This document shows, in pieces, positions 41,923-50,001 of a stretch of 64,000 bases of DNA. Every line of letters starts with the position of its first letter. Position 1 is the stretch's first letter. Origin of the DNA: Flavobacteriales bacterium. GTDB taxonomy: Bacteria; Bacteroidota; Bacteroidia; UBA10329. The notes below the pieces were generated by a model, which was given only the letters and a program-made list of their open reading frames with translations, was not told the origin of the DNA and did no database searches. Made by a program: the position numbers and the translations under genes. The DNA is taken from the NCBI GenBank assembly GCA_021739695.1, contig JAIPBM010000008.1:101013-165012 (forward strand). Direction: 5' to 3'.

Positions 41923-42774
41923 TTAATTACCGAGCAACTGAAGCACCTGAGCCAACTTGGCTTTAAGGTTTTTCCGTTCGATGATCATGTCTAAAAAACC
42001 ATGTTCGAGAACAAACTCAGAGGTCTGAAATCCAACTGGCAGTTCTTTCCCGATTGTTTCTTTGATCACTCGTGGGCCTGCAAAACCGATCAACGCACCT
42101 GGTTCGGCAATGTTCAGATCGCCAAGCATGGCATACGATGCGGTAACTCCACCTGTGGTCGGATCGGTCAGTAATGAGATGAACGGCAACTTGGCATTGG
42201 ACAATTGAGCCAGTTTGGCTGAGGTCTTAGCCAACTGCATCAAACTGAAAGCAGCTTCCATCATGCGCGCACCACCAGATTTGGAGATGATCAATAATGG
42301 CAACTTCTCTTCCAAACAGCGGTCAACTGCTCTGGCAATTCTCTCACCAACCACTGAACCCATTGAACCACCGATGAACGAGAAATCCATACAGGCAACT
42401 ACCGTACGTTGTCCTTCAATTGCGCCCACAGCTGTTCTAATAGCATCAGTGAGTTTCGTTTTCTCGATGGTTTCTTTCAGCCGCTGCGGATAAGGCTTGC
42501 TATCAACAAATTTAAGCGGGTCTGCAGATGTCAGGTTCTCACCGAAGATCTCAAACCTGCCTTCATCAAATAAAATGTGGAAATATTCTCGAGAGCCAAT
42601 ACGCTGATGATGACCACAGCTACTGCATACCCAAAGGTTGTCTTCGTTTTCGGCCGTAGGAATGATCTTTCCGCATTCCTTGCCTGGACATTTCACCCAA
42701 AGACCTTCAGGAGTTTCCTTCTTGTTTTTGGTTGAAGTGGTAATTCCTCCCTTGATGCGTTTAAACCAGCTCAT
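41923..42774 (-). CDS. accD: Acetyl-CoA carboxylase carboxyltransferase subunit beta
   Basis: AccD with AccA transfers carboxyl groups from biotin to acetyl-CoA in fatty acid synthesis. The 283-residue protein has an N-terminal zinc ribbon with Cys29, Cys34, Cys50 and Cys53: the first knuckle is CPGKEC (CX4C) where CX2C is usual. The crotonase-like core has [16 protein letters not shown] and [15 protein letters not shown]. The usual start SWFKR is present. It lies 88 bp downstream of the aldolase gene on the same strand. Confidence 0.95.
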   Translation of the reverse strand: MSWFKRIKGGITTSTKNKKETPEGLWVKCPGKECGKIIPTAENEDNLWVCSSCGHHQRIGSREYFHILFDEGRFEIFGENLTSADPLKFVDSKPYPQRLKETIEKTKLTDAIRTAVGAIEGQRTVVACMDFSFIGGSMGSVVGERIARAVDRCLEEKLPLLIISKSGGARMMEAAFSLMQLAKTSAKLAQLSNAKLPFISLLTDPTTGGVTASYAMLGDLNIAEPGALIGFAGPRVIKETIGKELPVGFQTSEFVLEHGFLDMIIERKNLKAKLAQVLQLLGN

Positions 42775-42862
42775 CTTAAATCAATGAAAAATTAGGAATT
42801 AAGAACGTTGCAGCAATAGAGAAGAAGAAATCAATTCATAATCTCTAATTCCTCATTCCTAA

Positions 42863-43921
42863 CTAGGCGATAGTGACCTTGTCTTCCAGATATACATCTT
42901 GGATGGCGTTCAACAACTCGATGCCTTGTGCCATCGGTTTTTGGAACGCTTTTCTACCTGAAATAAGTCCGTGACCACCAGCGCGCTTATTGATAACCGC
43001 TGTTTCCACTGCTTCTGCAAGGTCGGTTGCACCAGATGATGCGCCACCAGAATTGATAAGGCCGATTTTTCCCATATAGCAGTTAGCTGCTTGATAACGG
43101 CATAGATCGATCGGATTGTCAGTTGATAGTTCAGAATAAACCTTCGGATGTGTTTTTCCGAAACCAATAGCGTTAAAACCTCCGTTGTTCTCCGGTAGTT
43201 TCTGCTTGATGATATCAGCCTGAATGGTAACTCCAATATGATTGGCCTGACCAGTAAGATCTGCAGCTGTATGGTAATCTACTCCATCTTTCTTGAATCC
43301 AGGATTTCTGAGGTAGCACCAAAGCACGGTTGCCATTCCCAGCTCATGAGCACGCTCAAATGCTTTGGCTACTTCAACGATTTGACGACCGCTTTCTTCT
43401 GAACCGAAATAGATGGTTGCTCCGACAGCCTTCGCTCCCATGTTCCAAGCGCTTTCTACAGTACCGAACATGATTTGATCGAAGGTATTGGGATACGTCA
43501 TCAACTCATTATGATTGATCTTCACGATGAAAGGGATCTGGTGTGCGTACTTTCTAGAACATGCAGCAAGAACTCCGTATGTAGATGCCACCGCATTGCA
43601 ACCTCCTTCTATTGCCAACTTCACAATATTCTCTGGATCAAAATAGATAGGGTTTGGCGCAAAACTAGCTCCAGCAGAATGTTCGATTCCTTGATCGACC
43701 GGAAGAATGGAAACATATCCAGTTCCTCCCAATCGGCCATGACCGTAAATGGATTGCATGCTTCCCAACACTTGATTGTTTCGGTTGGTATCTGAAAATA
43801 CGCGTCCAACAAAATCTCCTCCAGGAAGGGTAAGCGATTCTTTAGGAATAGCGGTGCTTTTGTGGTTCAGCAGTAAATCTGCATTCTTTCCAAGTAATTC
43901 TGCGATCTTATCGTAAGCCAT
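42863..43921 (-). CDS. fbaB: Class I fructose-bisphosphate aldolase (DhnA type)
   Basis: This glycolytic/gluconeogenic enzyme cleaves fructose 1,6-bisphosphate through a Schiff base. The 352-residue protein resembles the archaeal/DhnA class: [12 protein letters not shown] near residue 76, [15 protein letters not shown] with the probable Schiff-base or substrate Lys region, [10 protein letters not shown], and [18 protein letters not shown] near the C-terminus. It is not the ~360-residue zinc class II enzyme. A TAGCTTTG box lies 20 bp upstream. Confidence 0.9.
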   Translation of the reverse strand: MAYDKIAELLGKNADLLLNHKSTAIPKESLTLPGGDFVGRVFSDTNRNNQVLGSMQSIYGHGRLGGTGYVSILPVDQGIEHSAGASFAPNPIYFDPENIVKLAIEGGCNAVASTYGVLAACSRKYAHQIPFIVKINHNELMTYPNTFDQIMFGTVESAWNMGAKAVGATIYFGSEESGRQIVEVAKAFERAHELGMATVLWCYLRNPGFKKDGVDYHTAADLTGQANHIGVTIQADIIKQKLPENNGGFNAIGFGKTHPKVYSELSTDNPIDLCRYQAANCYMGKIGLINSGGASSGATDLAEAVETAVINKRAGGHGLISGRKAFQKPMAQGIELLNAIQDVYLEDKVTIA

Positions 43922-43940
43922 TTTGCATTTTTTAAGCGTG

Positions 43941-43948
43941 CAAAGCTA
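43941..43948 (-). promoter_or_regulatory. TAGCTTTG -7 box of the aldolase gene
   Basis: TAGCTTTG on the minus strand matches TAnnTTTG and lies about 20 bp before the start codon. No clear TTTG was found at the -33 position. Confidence 0.45.
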
Positions 43949-44059
43949 AAAAATTCTGAAACGGTTTTTTCTCCGCGAACTGTGCTCAAAAATTGACAGC
44001 TCGTAGACCAGCTAGATATCGGAAAGCTTCGTAATGCAGTTGTGGCCTGATGATGCTTC

Positions 44060-44146
44060 GCGTTAAGGATGGTAGCGGCATCCCCCGATTTTTCATCGGG
44101 GATATAGCGGACAGCCTGACCCCGATCTTTTATCGGGGGAACGCCC
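44060..44146 (-). repeat. Dispersed structured repeat, copy B
   Basis: Read on the minus strand, the element begins GGGCGTTCCC, has core GGTCAGGCTGTCCGCTATAT and ends GGATGCCGCTACCATCCTTA, matching copy A at 37.12 kb (18 of 21 and about 21 of 24 positions in the two best blocks). Its two variable loops are the hairpins CCCCGAT...ATCGGGG at 44083-44101 and 44120-44138. It lies in the 236-bp gap downstream of the TamL-like gene. Confidence 0.8.
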
Positions 44147-44157
44147 AAATGATTTGT

Positions 44158-46560
44158 CTAGAACGGATAACCGATTCCGAGATTGAGGTTGACATCGGAC
44201 CATTTGAAATACTTGATGGCCCAGCGGTCGTCTTCGGGCCGACCTGGATCGTGGAATGGCGTGGCAGCATCTACACGGATGATGAAAAAGCTAAAATCGA
44301 GTCGGATTCCGACCCCTGCACCAAGGGCGAATTCCTTGTAGAAGTTCTTAAAGGTGAAAAGCCCGCCCGGTCTGTCTTTGTCGTTTTTGACGAGCCAAAC
44401 GTTGCCAGCATCGGCAAATAATGCGCCCTTGAACCAGCGATAGATATCAAAACGATATTCGAGATTGAATTCGATTTTCATGTCTCCGAACTGATCGAGA
44501 AGGTTGAGCGAATCTGGCAACGAACCCGGACCCAAGGAGCGCGCAGACCACGCTCTGATACCGTTGGCTCCTCCTCCAAAAAAACTGGCCTCGAAAGGAA
44601 GCGCACCTAAATTGAGCAGCGGATAACCGAAACCCTGATTGAGACGCACCACCAACTGACTGAAATTGGTGACCTGCCAATACCTTCGGAAATCGACCTC
44701 GTACTTTAAATACTGCGAAAATGGAATATTGAGAATACGGTAACTGTTATTGGTGTCTTTTTTGGCTCCAACCATGGCCATAACGCCTCGCAGAATGTTT
44801 CCTGAGCTTTCTATCCTAGCCTTGAAATAGCTGAAGTTTCCTTTCTTATTGAGCCGCTGATTGGAGAAGATGTAGGTATAATTGGTGGTTGTGGTTAAGT
44901 GAGATGCAAATGTGTTGGACAGCAATTTATCTCGAAGGCTACTTATCCGCACGAGGAATGAATCTGACTCGTTGTAGATGTTCACGAAATTGACCTCGAT
45001 GGGATTGAGAAAGTGCTGCGCATTCTGGCTTTGCAACCATTGGTACCCAAACTTGGCATTGAAAATAGACCGCGTATAATCGGGTCTTTGCTGATAGTTG
45101 TATCCTAATGTGATCGTGGATTTTGGGTCGCCATACCTTATTACACGGAACGGCTTGAAAGGGACAAGCAATTTTGGAAAGCTGAGACTCAACTCCGGAT
45201 TGATCTCAACAGTATTGAAAGGCAATACCTTATTGATGTTGTTGTCTTGAATGTTGCTTGCCACCACTTGAGACTCGAGACCTCCTGTAAACTTGAATTG
45301 AAGTATCTCTGCACCTCTGAACAGGTTTTTGTTCCTATAAGTGAACGAACCAGAAATACCCAGATTCCCCTCTGTATTTGTACCCTGCAATTCCACCGCA
45401 TAAGATTGTCGTAATCCTGGTGTGAGGTTAATATGACAGTCTAAGACGTATTGTCCATCATCTTCAATGTCTTCTGTGTAAGAGATGTTGATGAACTTGT
45501 AGGCTCGCAGGCTCGAAAGATATCGGTAAGTGAGTTCACCCCGTTTTACCCGATAGATATCGCCCGATTTGAAGAAGACCTTATCGATCAGCATTTCTGG
45601 ACGATACTTGAACTGCCCTTTGTAGATGAAATGAACTCCGTTGTAAACGAGCGTATCGTAATCCATCGTCCGGACCAATTTCGGGTCGTAATCTGTGTGC
45701 AGATAAATATTTCGAATGGTGTATATCTGATGCCCCACAGTCTTCACCAATGAGGTGTCTTTGATCTCGGGGTCCGTGATGAAAAGTTTCAGATCAACCT
45801 GATTAGATCCTAAATTGGAATCTATTTCAAAGCGCACATAATCATCCGTAAATGCGTAATAGCCGTTGCTTTTCAGAATCCGCTCAATCCGATCACGTTC
45901 TGCCTGAAACTTATCGACATCGTAGTCCATTCCGTCTTTCAATATCCGGTCTCTACCACGTGCTGGTTTGGTCAACCGTTCCAATCGATGATCGTTGATT
46001 GCATAGCTCACTTTCCGCACCGAGTATGGCTCTCCACTTACGATTGTGTATTGAACTTTTGCTTTTTTCTTCTTCTCATTCAGACGAACGGTGTCTGAAA
46101 CCGCAGCATGAAAATGTCCTTTCCCTCGCAGGTATATTTCCAGTTGCTCAGAAGATTTATGAGTCATCAGCGCATCATATAAGACTGGCTCTTCCCCAAT
46201 ATCAGCAAGCCATTCCCAAAATGACCTTCTTCGTTCTTTTAATGTTTTGCCTTTTGCCTTCCTTCGGATGTTTCTCTGCTTGTTTTTCTCTTCTAGAACA
46301 AGAGCTCGTTCTTCCAATTTCTCCTGATTCACAAGGTTGTTTACCTGGAGATGGAACCGATAAAAGCCAAAAATCCTCCTATTCGGCTTCTGCCTAATAA
46401 AAGCTTCAAGATCTCCTTTAGACACCTTTTTACTATCGTTCTGAATCGCGTTTTTGGTCAGCAAATACTGTCCATCAGAAAGTTTGCGCGTAGGCGAACA
46501 GGACACCGCTAAAACGGAAAAGGCCAGTAAGAAATACCGTGCAGCGTTTTTGATGATCAA
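44158..46560 (-). CDS. BamA/TamA-family outer-membrane lipoprotein (TamL-like)
   Basis: From TTG at 46560 the protein has 800 residues: a lipoprotein signal (YFLLAFSVLAVSC), an N-terminal domain, POTRA-like repeats (residues ~115-340), and a C-terminal 16-strand Omp85 barrel with FGGGANGIRAW and ending NLNLGIGYPF. TamL is the Bacteroidota lipoprotein homologue of TamA and helps assemble the outer membrane. The upstream frame without a signal is longer but overlaps the divergent trmH-like gene; TTG gives the correct lipoprotein start. The gene stands opposite the RNA methyltransferase. Confidence 0.85.
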   Translation of the reverse strand: MIIKNAARYFLLAFSVLAVSCSPTRKLSDGQYLLTKNAIQNDSKKVSKGDLEAFIRQKPNRRIFGFYRFHLQVNNLVNQEKLEERALVLEEKNKQRNIRRKAKGKTLKERRRSFWEWLADIGEEPVLYDALMTHKSSEQLEIYLRGKGHFHAAVSDTVRLNEKKKKAKVQYTIVSGEPYSVRKVSYAINDHRLERLTKPARGRDRILKDGMDYDVDKFQAERDRIERILKSNGYYAFTDDYVRFEIDSNLGSNQVDLKLFITDPEIKDTSLVKTVGHQIYTIRNIYLHTDYDPKLVRTMDYDTLVYNGVHFIYKGQFKYRPEMLIDKVFFKSGDIYRVKRGELTYRYLSSLRAYKFINISYTEDIEDDGQYVLDCHINLTPGLRQSYAVELQGTNTEGNLGISGSFTYRNKNLFRGAEILQFKFTGGLESQVVASNIQDNNINKVLPFNTVEINPELSLSFPKLLVPFKPFRVIRYGDPKSTITLGYNYQQRPDYTRSIFNAKFGYQWLQSQNAQHFLNPIEVNFVNIYNESDSFLVRISSLRDKLLSNTFASHLTTTTNYTYIFSNQRLNKKGNFSYFKARIESSGNILRGVMAMVGAKKDTNNSYRILNIPFSQYLKYEVDFRRYWQVTNFSQLVVRLNQGFGYPLLNLGALPFEASFFGGGANGIRAWSARSLGPGSLPDSLNLLDQFGDMKIEFNLEYRFDIYRWFKGALFADAGNVWLVKNDKDRPGGLFTFKNFYKEFALGAGVGIRLDFSFFIIRVDAATPFHDPGRPEDDRWAIKYFKWSDVNLNLGIGYPF

Positions 46561-46654
46561 TATTATTTTGAATTTCTGACCTTTGGCAAAGTTAGAACAG
46601 CTTTTCAACCCTTCACAAACATTACACCAACCATTGAATCTCTCTGCATCCGAC

Positions 46655-47383
46655 ATGAAGCGTATTCGTGCTTTGCAGCAGAAAAAATTCAGAAAGGAAA
46701 CAGGTCTTTTTGTGGTTGAAGGTGTGAAAACCGTTCAGGAACTCGTTCATTCAGGCATTGAAATCGAGAGTATTTACAGCACAGAATCATTTGATTTCTT
46801 AAATGGATTAGCTCCAGAATCAGTGTTTCTGATTAAGGAAAATGAACTTGCTCGTATTTCAGGCCTATCCACACCGAATCGGATATTAGCTGTTGCTAAA
46901 ATCCCAAAACAACCGTCCATTGACTGGAACTGTTCGTTGATAATTGTTCTCGATGGCATTAATGACCCAGGCAACTTGGGCACGATCATCCGCAGTGCAA
47001 AATGGTTTGGGGTAAACACAATTGTTTGTTCTGAAGATTGTGTTGATGCATTCGACCGAAAAGTGGTTCAGAGCACAATGGGCGCTCTCTTCCATGTGAA
47101 CGTTCAATACAAAAGCCTTATTCCTTTCATTGAAGATTGTAAACGGAACGGATTTGTGGTGATTGGAGCTGCGATGAATGGTGAATCCATGTACCACCTT
47201 TCAAGGCCAGTAAAAACAGCGTTGGTCATCGGAAGTGAATCTCATGGAATAAGTGAATCTGTACTTAAATGTTGTGATCAGTTACTGACGATTCCAAATA
47301 ATGAATCGCAGCAAAGAGTTGAATCGTTGAACGCTGGCGTGGCCACGTCCATTATACTATCTGAACTCACACGCCCAATATGA
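46655..47383 (+). CDS. TrmH/SpoU-family RNA 2'-O-methyltransferase
   Basis: From ATG at 46655 the protein has 242 residues: an N-terminal substrate-binding domain (KFRKETGLFVVEGVKTVQEL) and a SpoU methylase domain with DGINDPGNLGTIIRSAKWFG, ALVIGSESHGIS and RVESLNAGVATSIILSEL, the three knotted-fold motifs. It methylates a ribose in rRNA or tRNA with S-adenosylmethionine; the exact site is unknown. Its stop overlaps ruvC by 4 bp (ATGA), so the two are co-translated. Confidence 0.92.
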   Translation: MKRIRALQQKKFRKETGLFVVEGVKTVQELVHSGIEIESIYSTESFDFLNGLAPESVFLIKENELARISGLSTPNRILAVAKIPKQPSIDWNCSLIIVLDGINDPGNLGTIIRSAKWFGVNTIVCSEDCVDAFDRKVVQSTMGALFHVNVQYKSLIPFIEDCKRNGFVVIGAAMNGESMYHLSRPVKTALVIGSESHGISESVLKCCDQLLTIPNNESQQRVESLNAGVATSIILSELTRPI

Positions 47384-47934
47384 CCACTGACAAAGTAATA
47401 TTGGGAATCGACCCTGGCACGGTGATAATGGGTTACGGACTCATTCACATTCAGGGAAAGGAAATGAAGGTGCTGACGATGGGTGTGATCAAATTGGATA
47501 AGATGAAAGATCATCCAACTCGATTGAAGAAAATCTTTGACCGAACAGTGGAGATCATAAGAGAATATCATCCAGATGAAATGTCGATTGAAGCTCCGTT
47601 TTTTGGAAAGAATGTTCAATCCATGCTTAAACTAGGACGCGCGCAAGGAGTAGCCATTGCAGCAGCCCTTTCGCAGAATATTCCAATTGCTGAGTATTCG
47701 CCTCGAAAAATCAAGCAGTCTGTAACAGGCAATGGAAATGCAAGTAAAGAGCAAGTAAGCAGTATGCTCGAAACGCTTTTGAATACTAAACTGGATGGAA
47801 TCACCTTAGATGCGACCGATGGATTGGCGGCAGCCGTTTGTCACCATTTCAACAGCTCCGGAAGATCGTCTAGCTCAAAAGCATATTCAGGGTGGGCTTC
47901 CTTTTTAAAGGAAAATCCAGACAGAAAGGCTTGA
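47380..47934 (+). CDS. ruvC: Holliday junction resolvase RuvC
   Basis: RuvC cuts four-way junctions in recombination with RuvAB. The 184-residue protein has the catalytic Asp11 in LGIDPGTVIMGYG, Glu71 in SIEAPFFGKN, and the C-terminal acidic pair in LDATDGLAAAVCHH. Length is normal. It overlaps the methyltransferase by 4 bp and runs towards the HIT gene with only one base between the two stops. Confidence 0.97.
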   Translation: MTTDKVILGIDPGTVIMGYGLIHIQGKEMKVLTMGVIKLDKMKDHPTRLKKIFDRTVEIIREYHPDEMSIEAPFFGKNVQSMLKLGRAQGVAIAAALSQNIPIAEYSPRKIKQSVTGNGNASKEQVSSMLETLLNTKLDGITLDATDGLAAAVCHHFNSSGRSSSSKAYSGWASFLKENPDRKA

Positions 47935-47935
47935 G

Positions 47936-48331
47936 CTAAGCTAGCTTGGAAGCAATCTTGCGGGCCAAAGCAGCAAGTTCATCTGGTGTCAAATCCAACT
48001 TTGGCTGCATGAAATTCATATCACTCAAACTATTGATAGGAATGAGATGCACATGAGCATGCGGTACTTCAAGACCAATTACCGTAACACCTATGCGTTT
48101 GCAGTCAACGACTTGTTCAATGGCTGCACTAACCTTCTTTGCAAAAAGCATCAGATCTGCATAAACTGCATCGTTCAGGTCAAAAATATAATCCACTTCC
48201 AACTTAGGAACAACCAAAGTATGCCCTTGTGCAAGTGGATTGATATCTAGGAAAGCAATGCAGGTTTCAGACTCGGCAACCTTATAGCAAGGAATTTCTC
48301 CGCTGATGATCCGTGTGAAAATGCTTGGCAT
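47936..48331 (-). CDS. HIT family nucleotide-binding hydrolase
   Basis: The 131-residue protein has the histidine triad HAHVHLIPI (HxHxHxx) near residue 95, and the entry motif IFTRIISGEIPCYKV. HINT-type proteins hydrolyse adenosine 5'-phosphoramidates or related nucleotides. Its start codon overlaps the greA stop by one base, so the two genes form one operon. Confidence 0.95.
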   Translation of the reverse strand: MPSIFTRIISGEIPCYKVAESETCIAFLDINPLAQGHTLVVPKLEVDYIFDLNDAVYADLMLFAKKVSAAIEQVVDCKRIGVTVIGLEVPHAHVHLIPINSLSDMNFMQPKLDLTPDELAALARKIASKLA

Positions 48332-48798
48332 TATCTACCTATTTCAACCACTTCAAACATCACGGTGCCGTTTGGCACTTGTATTTCAGCAATATCGCCC
48401 AACTTCTTTCCTAAAAGACCTTTTCCGATAGGCGACTCCACCGAAATCTTCTTTGCCTTCAGATCCGCTTCAGTTTCAGGAACCAAAGTATATTCCACAA
48501 CCATTCCGTTGCCTTGATTCTTCAATTTCACCCTACTCAAGATCAAGACTTTATCCGTGTCCAGTTTCGATTCGTCAATAACAACAGCATCACTGAGCGT
48601 TGCCTCCATCTTTGAGATCTTCAATTCTAAGAGCCCTTGAGCTTCCTTGGCAGCATCATACTCCGCGTTCTCAGAAAGATCTCCCTTGTCTCTTGCTTCA
48701 GCTATCTGCGCTGAAATGGAAGGACGCTCAACCCGTTTCAAATGATCCAACTCTTTTTTAAGCTTATTTAAACCTTCCTGTGTTAAATATGTACTCAT
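48331..48798 (-). CDS. greA: Transcription elongation factor GreA
   Basis: GreA rescues backtracked RNA polymerase by stimulating transcript cleavage. The 155-residue protein has the N-terminal coiled-coil hairpin (TQEGLNKLKKELDHLK, RDKGDLSENAEYDAAKE, with the tip acidic residues) and the C-terminal FKBP-like domain ending SPIGKGLLGKKLGD. Length is standard. Confidence 0.97.
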   Translation of the reverse strand: MSTYLTQEGLNKLKKELDHLKRVERPSISAQIAEARDKGDLSENAEYDAAKEAQGLLELKISKMEATLSDAVVIDESKLDTDKVLILSRVKLKNQGNGMVVEYTLVPETEADLKAKKISVESPIGKGLLGKKLGDIAEIQVPNGTVMFEVVEIGR

Positions 48799-48828
48799 GG
48801 TACGTGATGTTTAGTAGTGTATAAAACA

Positions 48829-48857
48829 AAAGAATCCCGAATGAATCGGGACTCTTT
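48829..48857 (-). terminator. Terminator of the PorV/PorQ-like gene
   Basis: AGAATCCCGA pairs with TCGGGACTCT (9 of 10 positions) around a 5-nt loop, followed on the minus strand by TTTTGTTTT. Confidence 0.78.
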
Positions 48858-48879
48858 GAACGAAGATATGATTTTTTAC

Positions 48880-49965
48880 TTAGAGCGCCAGTCGGATGCC
48901 AATAGCATGTACACCAGAAAATGGATTGGTGGCACGGAACGAATAATCGATGCCCAATTTGGTTTTCTTATCCGCTCCTTTCTTTCCAAGACCAACCTCT
49001 ACAGTTGCTCCAGCAGTTGGACCTGCCAAAGCAGACGTTGCAATATCATTTCCGCCTTTTCCGAACAACAATTGGTATCCTCCACGAAGCATGAACATCT
49101 CTTTGAATGAATACTCAACACCAAAGTTGAATTGGTCTTTCGAAAAACTATTTGAAGCGAAATTTCCCGCGGCAGTTATGCGATTCATTAACTTGTTATC
49201 TCTCCAATGATAAGTAACACCAATGTTAAGAGAAGACGGCATTTCGTATTTAGCTGAACGATATTCAAGCGTCAAGCTATTATCACTTCCAGGAACAGTT
49301 CCTCGCACAGAAAGACCATCGCCTTTATACTTCATTGGCGGTCCGACATTCTTAAGTGAGATACCAAATTGCAGGTTGTCCTTATTCTTTTCCTTGTCTC
49401 GGTTACCCAATCGTGTGGTATAGGAAATACCTGCATCGAAAGCGACTCCAGATGCGTGAAGGTTAGAAATACTCTGATTGATCACTCTTACTGTAATACC
49501 ACCGTTGATGCTATTCGAAAAGTTCTTCGCATACGAGATACCGATGTTCAAATAGTTTGGAGAGAATGTTCCAATACCCCCGTCAGGAAGATCTGATGTG
49601 GTAATGTCGATATCTCCAAAATTCATATTCATGATTCCAACCCCGATAACACCTGCTTCTCCGATCTTTTGAGAAAGACCAAATGAATTGATCATCACCC
49701 CAGAGCCGACAAGCCACTGCGTATTGCTAAAAAGAATTTCCGTCTTCGTAGTGAATGCCAAACCAGCAACGTTCAAATACTGTGCTTCCAGGCCTCTAGC
49801 TGAGGCGGTATTGGCACTTGCGAACCCAGAACTACGGGCCCATGGATTGATCAGTAATTCGGTAGCACCAGCCTGACCAGCTCTATCTGAATTACCTCCG
49901 TGCGTATTAGCAACGGTCAATCCGCTGATCATCGCCACTAAACCTATCTTTAAAACTCTTCTCAT
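48880..49965 (-). CDS. PorV/PorQ family outer-membrane barrel protein
   Basis: From ATG at 49965 (with AAAGGAAAT just before it) the protein has 361 residues: a signal peptide (VLKIGLVAMISGLTVANT), the motif GQAGATELLINPWARSSGFASANTASARGLEA near the N-terminus (a family mark of PorV/UPF0164) and a 14-strand-type barrel. In type IX secretion PorV binds C-terminal signals and carries cargo to the attachment complex. Its gene ends the TonB receptor-giant protein unit. Confidence 0.88.
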   Translation of the reverse strand: MRRVLKIGLVAMISGLTVANTHGGNSDRAGQAGATELLINPWARSSGFASANTASARGLEAQYLNVAGLAFTTKTEILFSNTQWLVGSGVMINSFGLSQKIGEAGVIGVGIMNMNFGDIDITTSDLPDGGIGTFSPNYLNIGISYAKNFSNSINGGITVRVINQSISNLHASGVAFDAGISYTTRLGNRDKEKNKDNLQFGISLKNVGPPMKYKGDGLSVRGTVPGSDNSLTLEYRSAKYEMPSSLNIGVTYHWRDNKLMNRITAAGNFASNSFSKDQFNFGVEYSFKEMFMLRGGYQLLFGKGGNDIATSALAGPTAGATVEVGLGKKGADKKTKLGIDYSFRATNPFSGVHAIGIRLAL

Positions 49966-50001
49966 ATTTCCTTTATTCAATAGAATCAATCAGATTTAAT
50001 C

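Noticed and set aside
44083-44138. Pair of CCCCGAT hairpins as simple tandem terminators of the TamL-like gene
   Set aside because: They fall in the variable loops of the dispersed repeat shared with 37.12 kb, so the repeat explains them better, although they may still end transcription.
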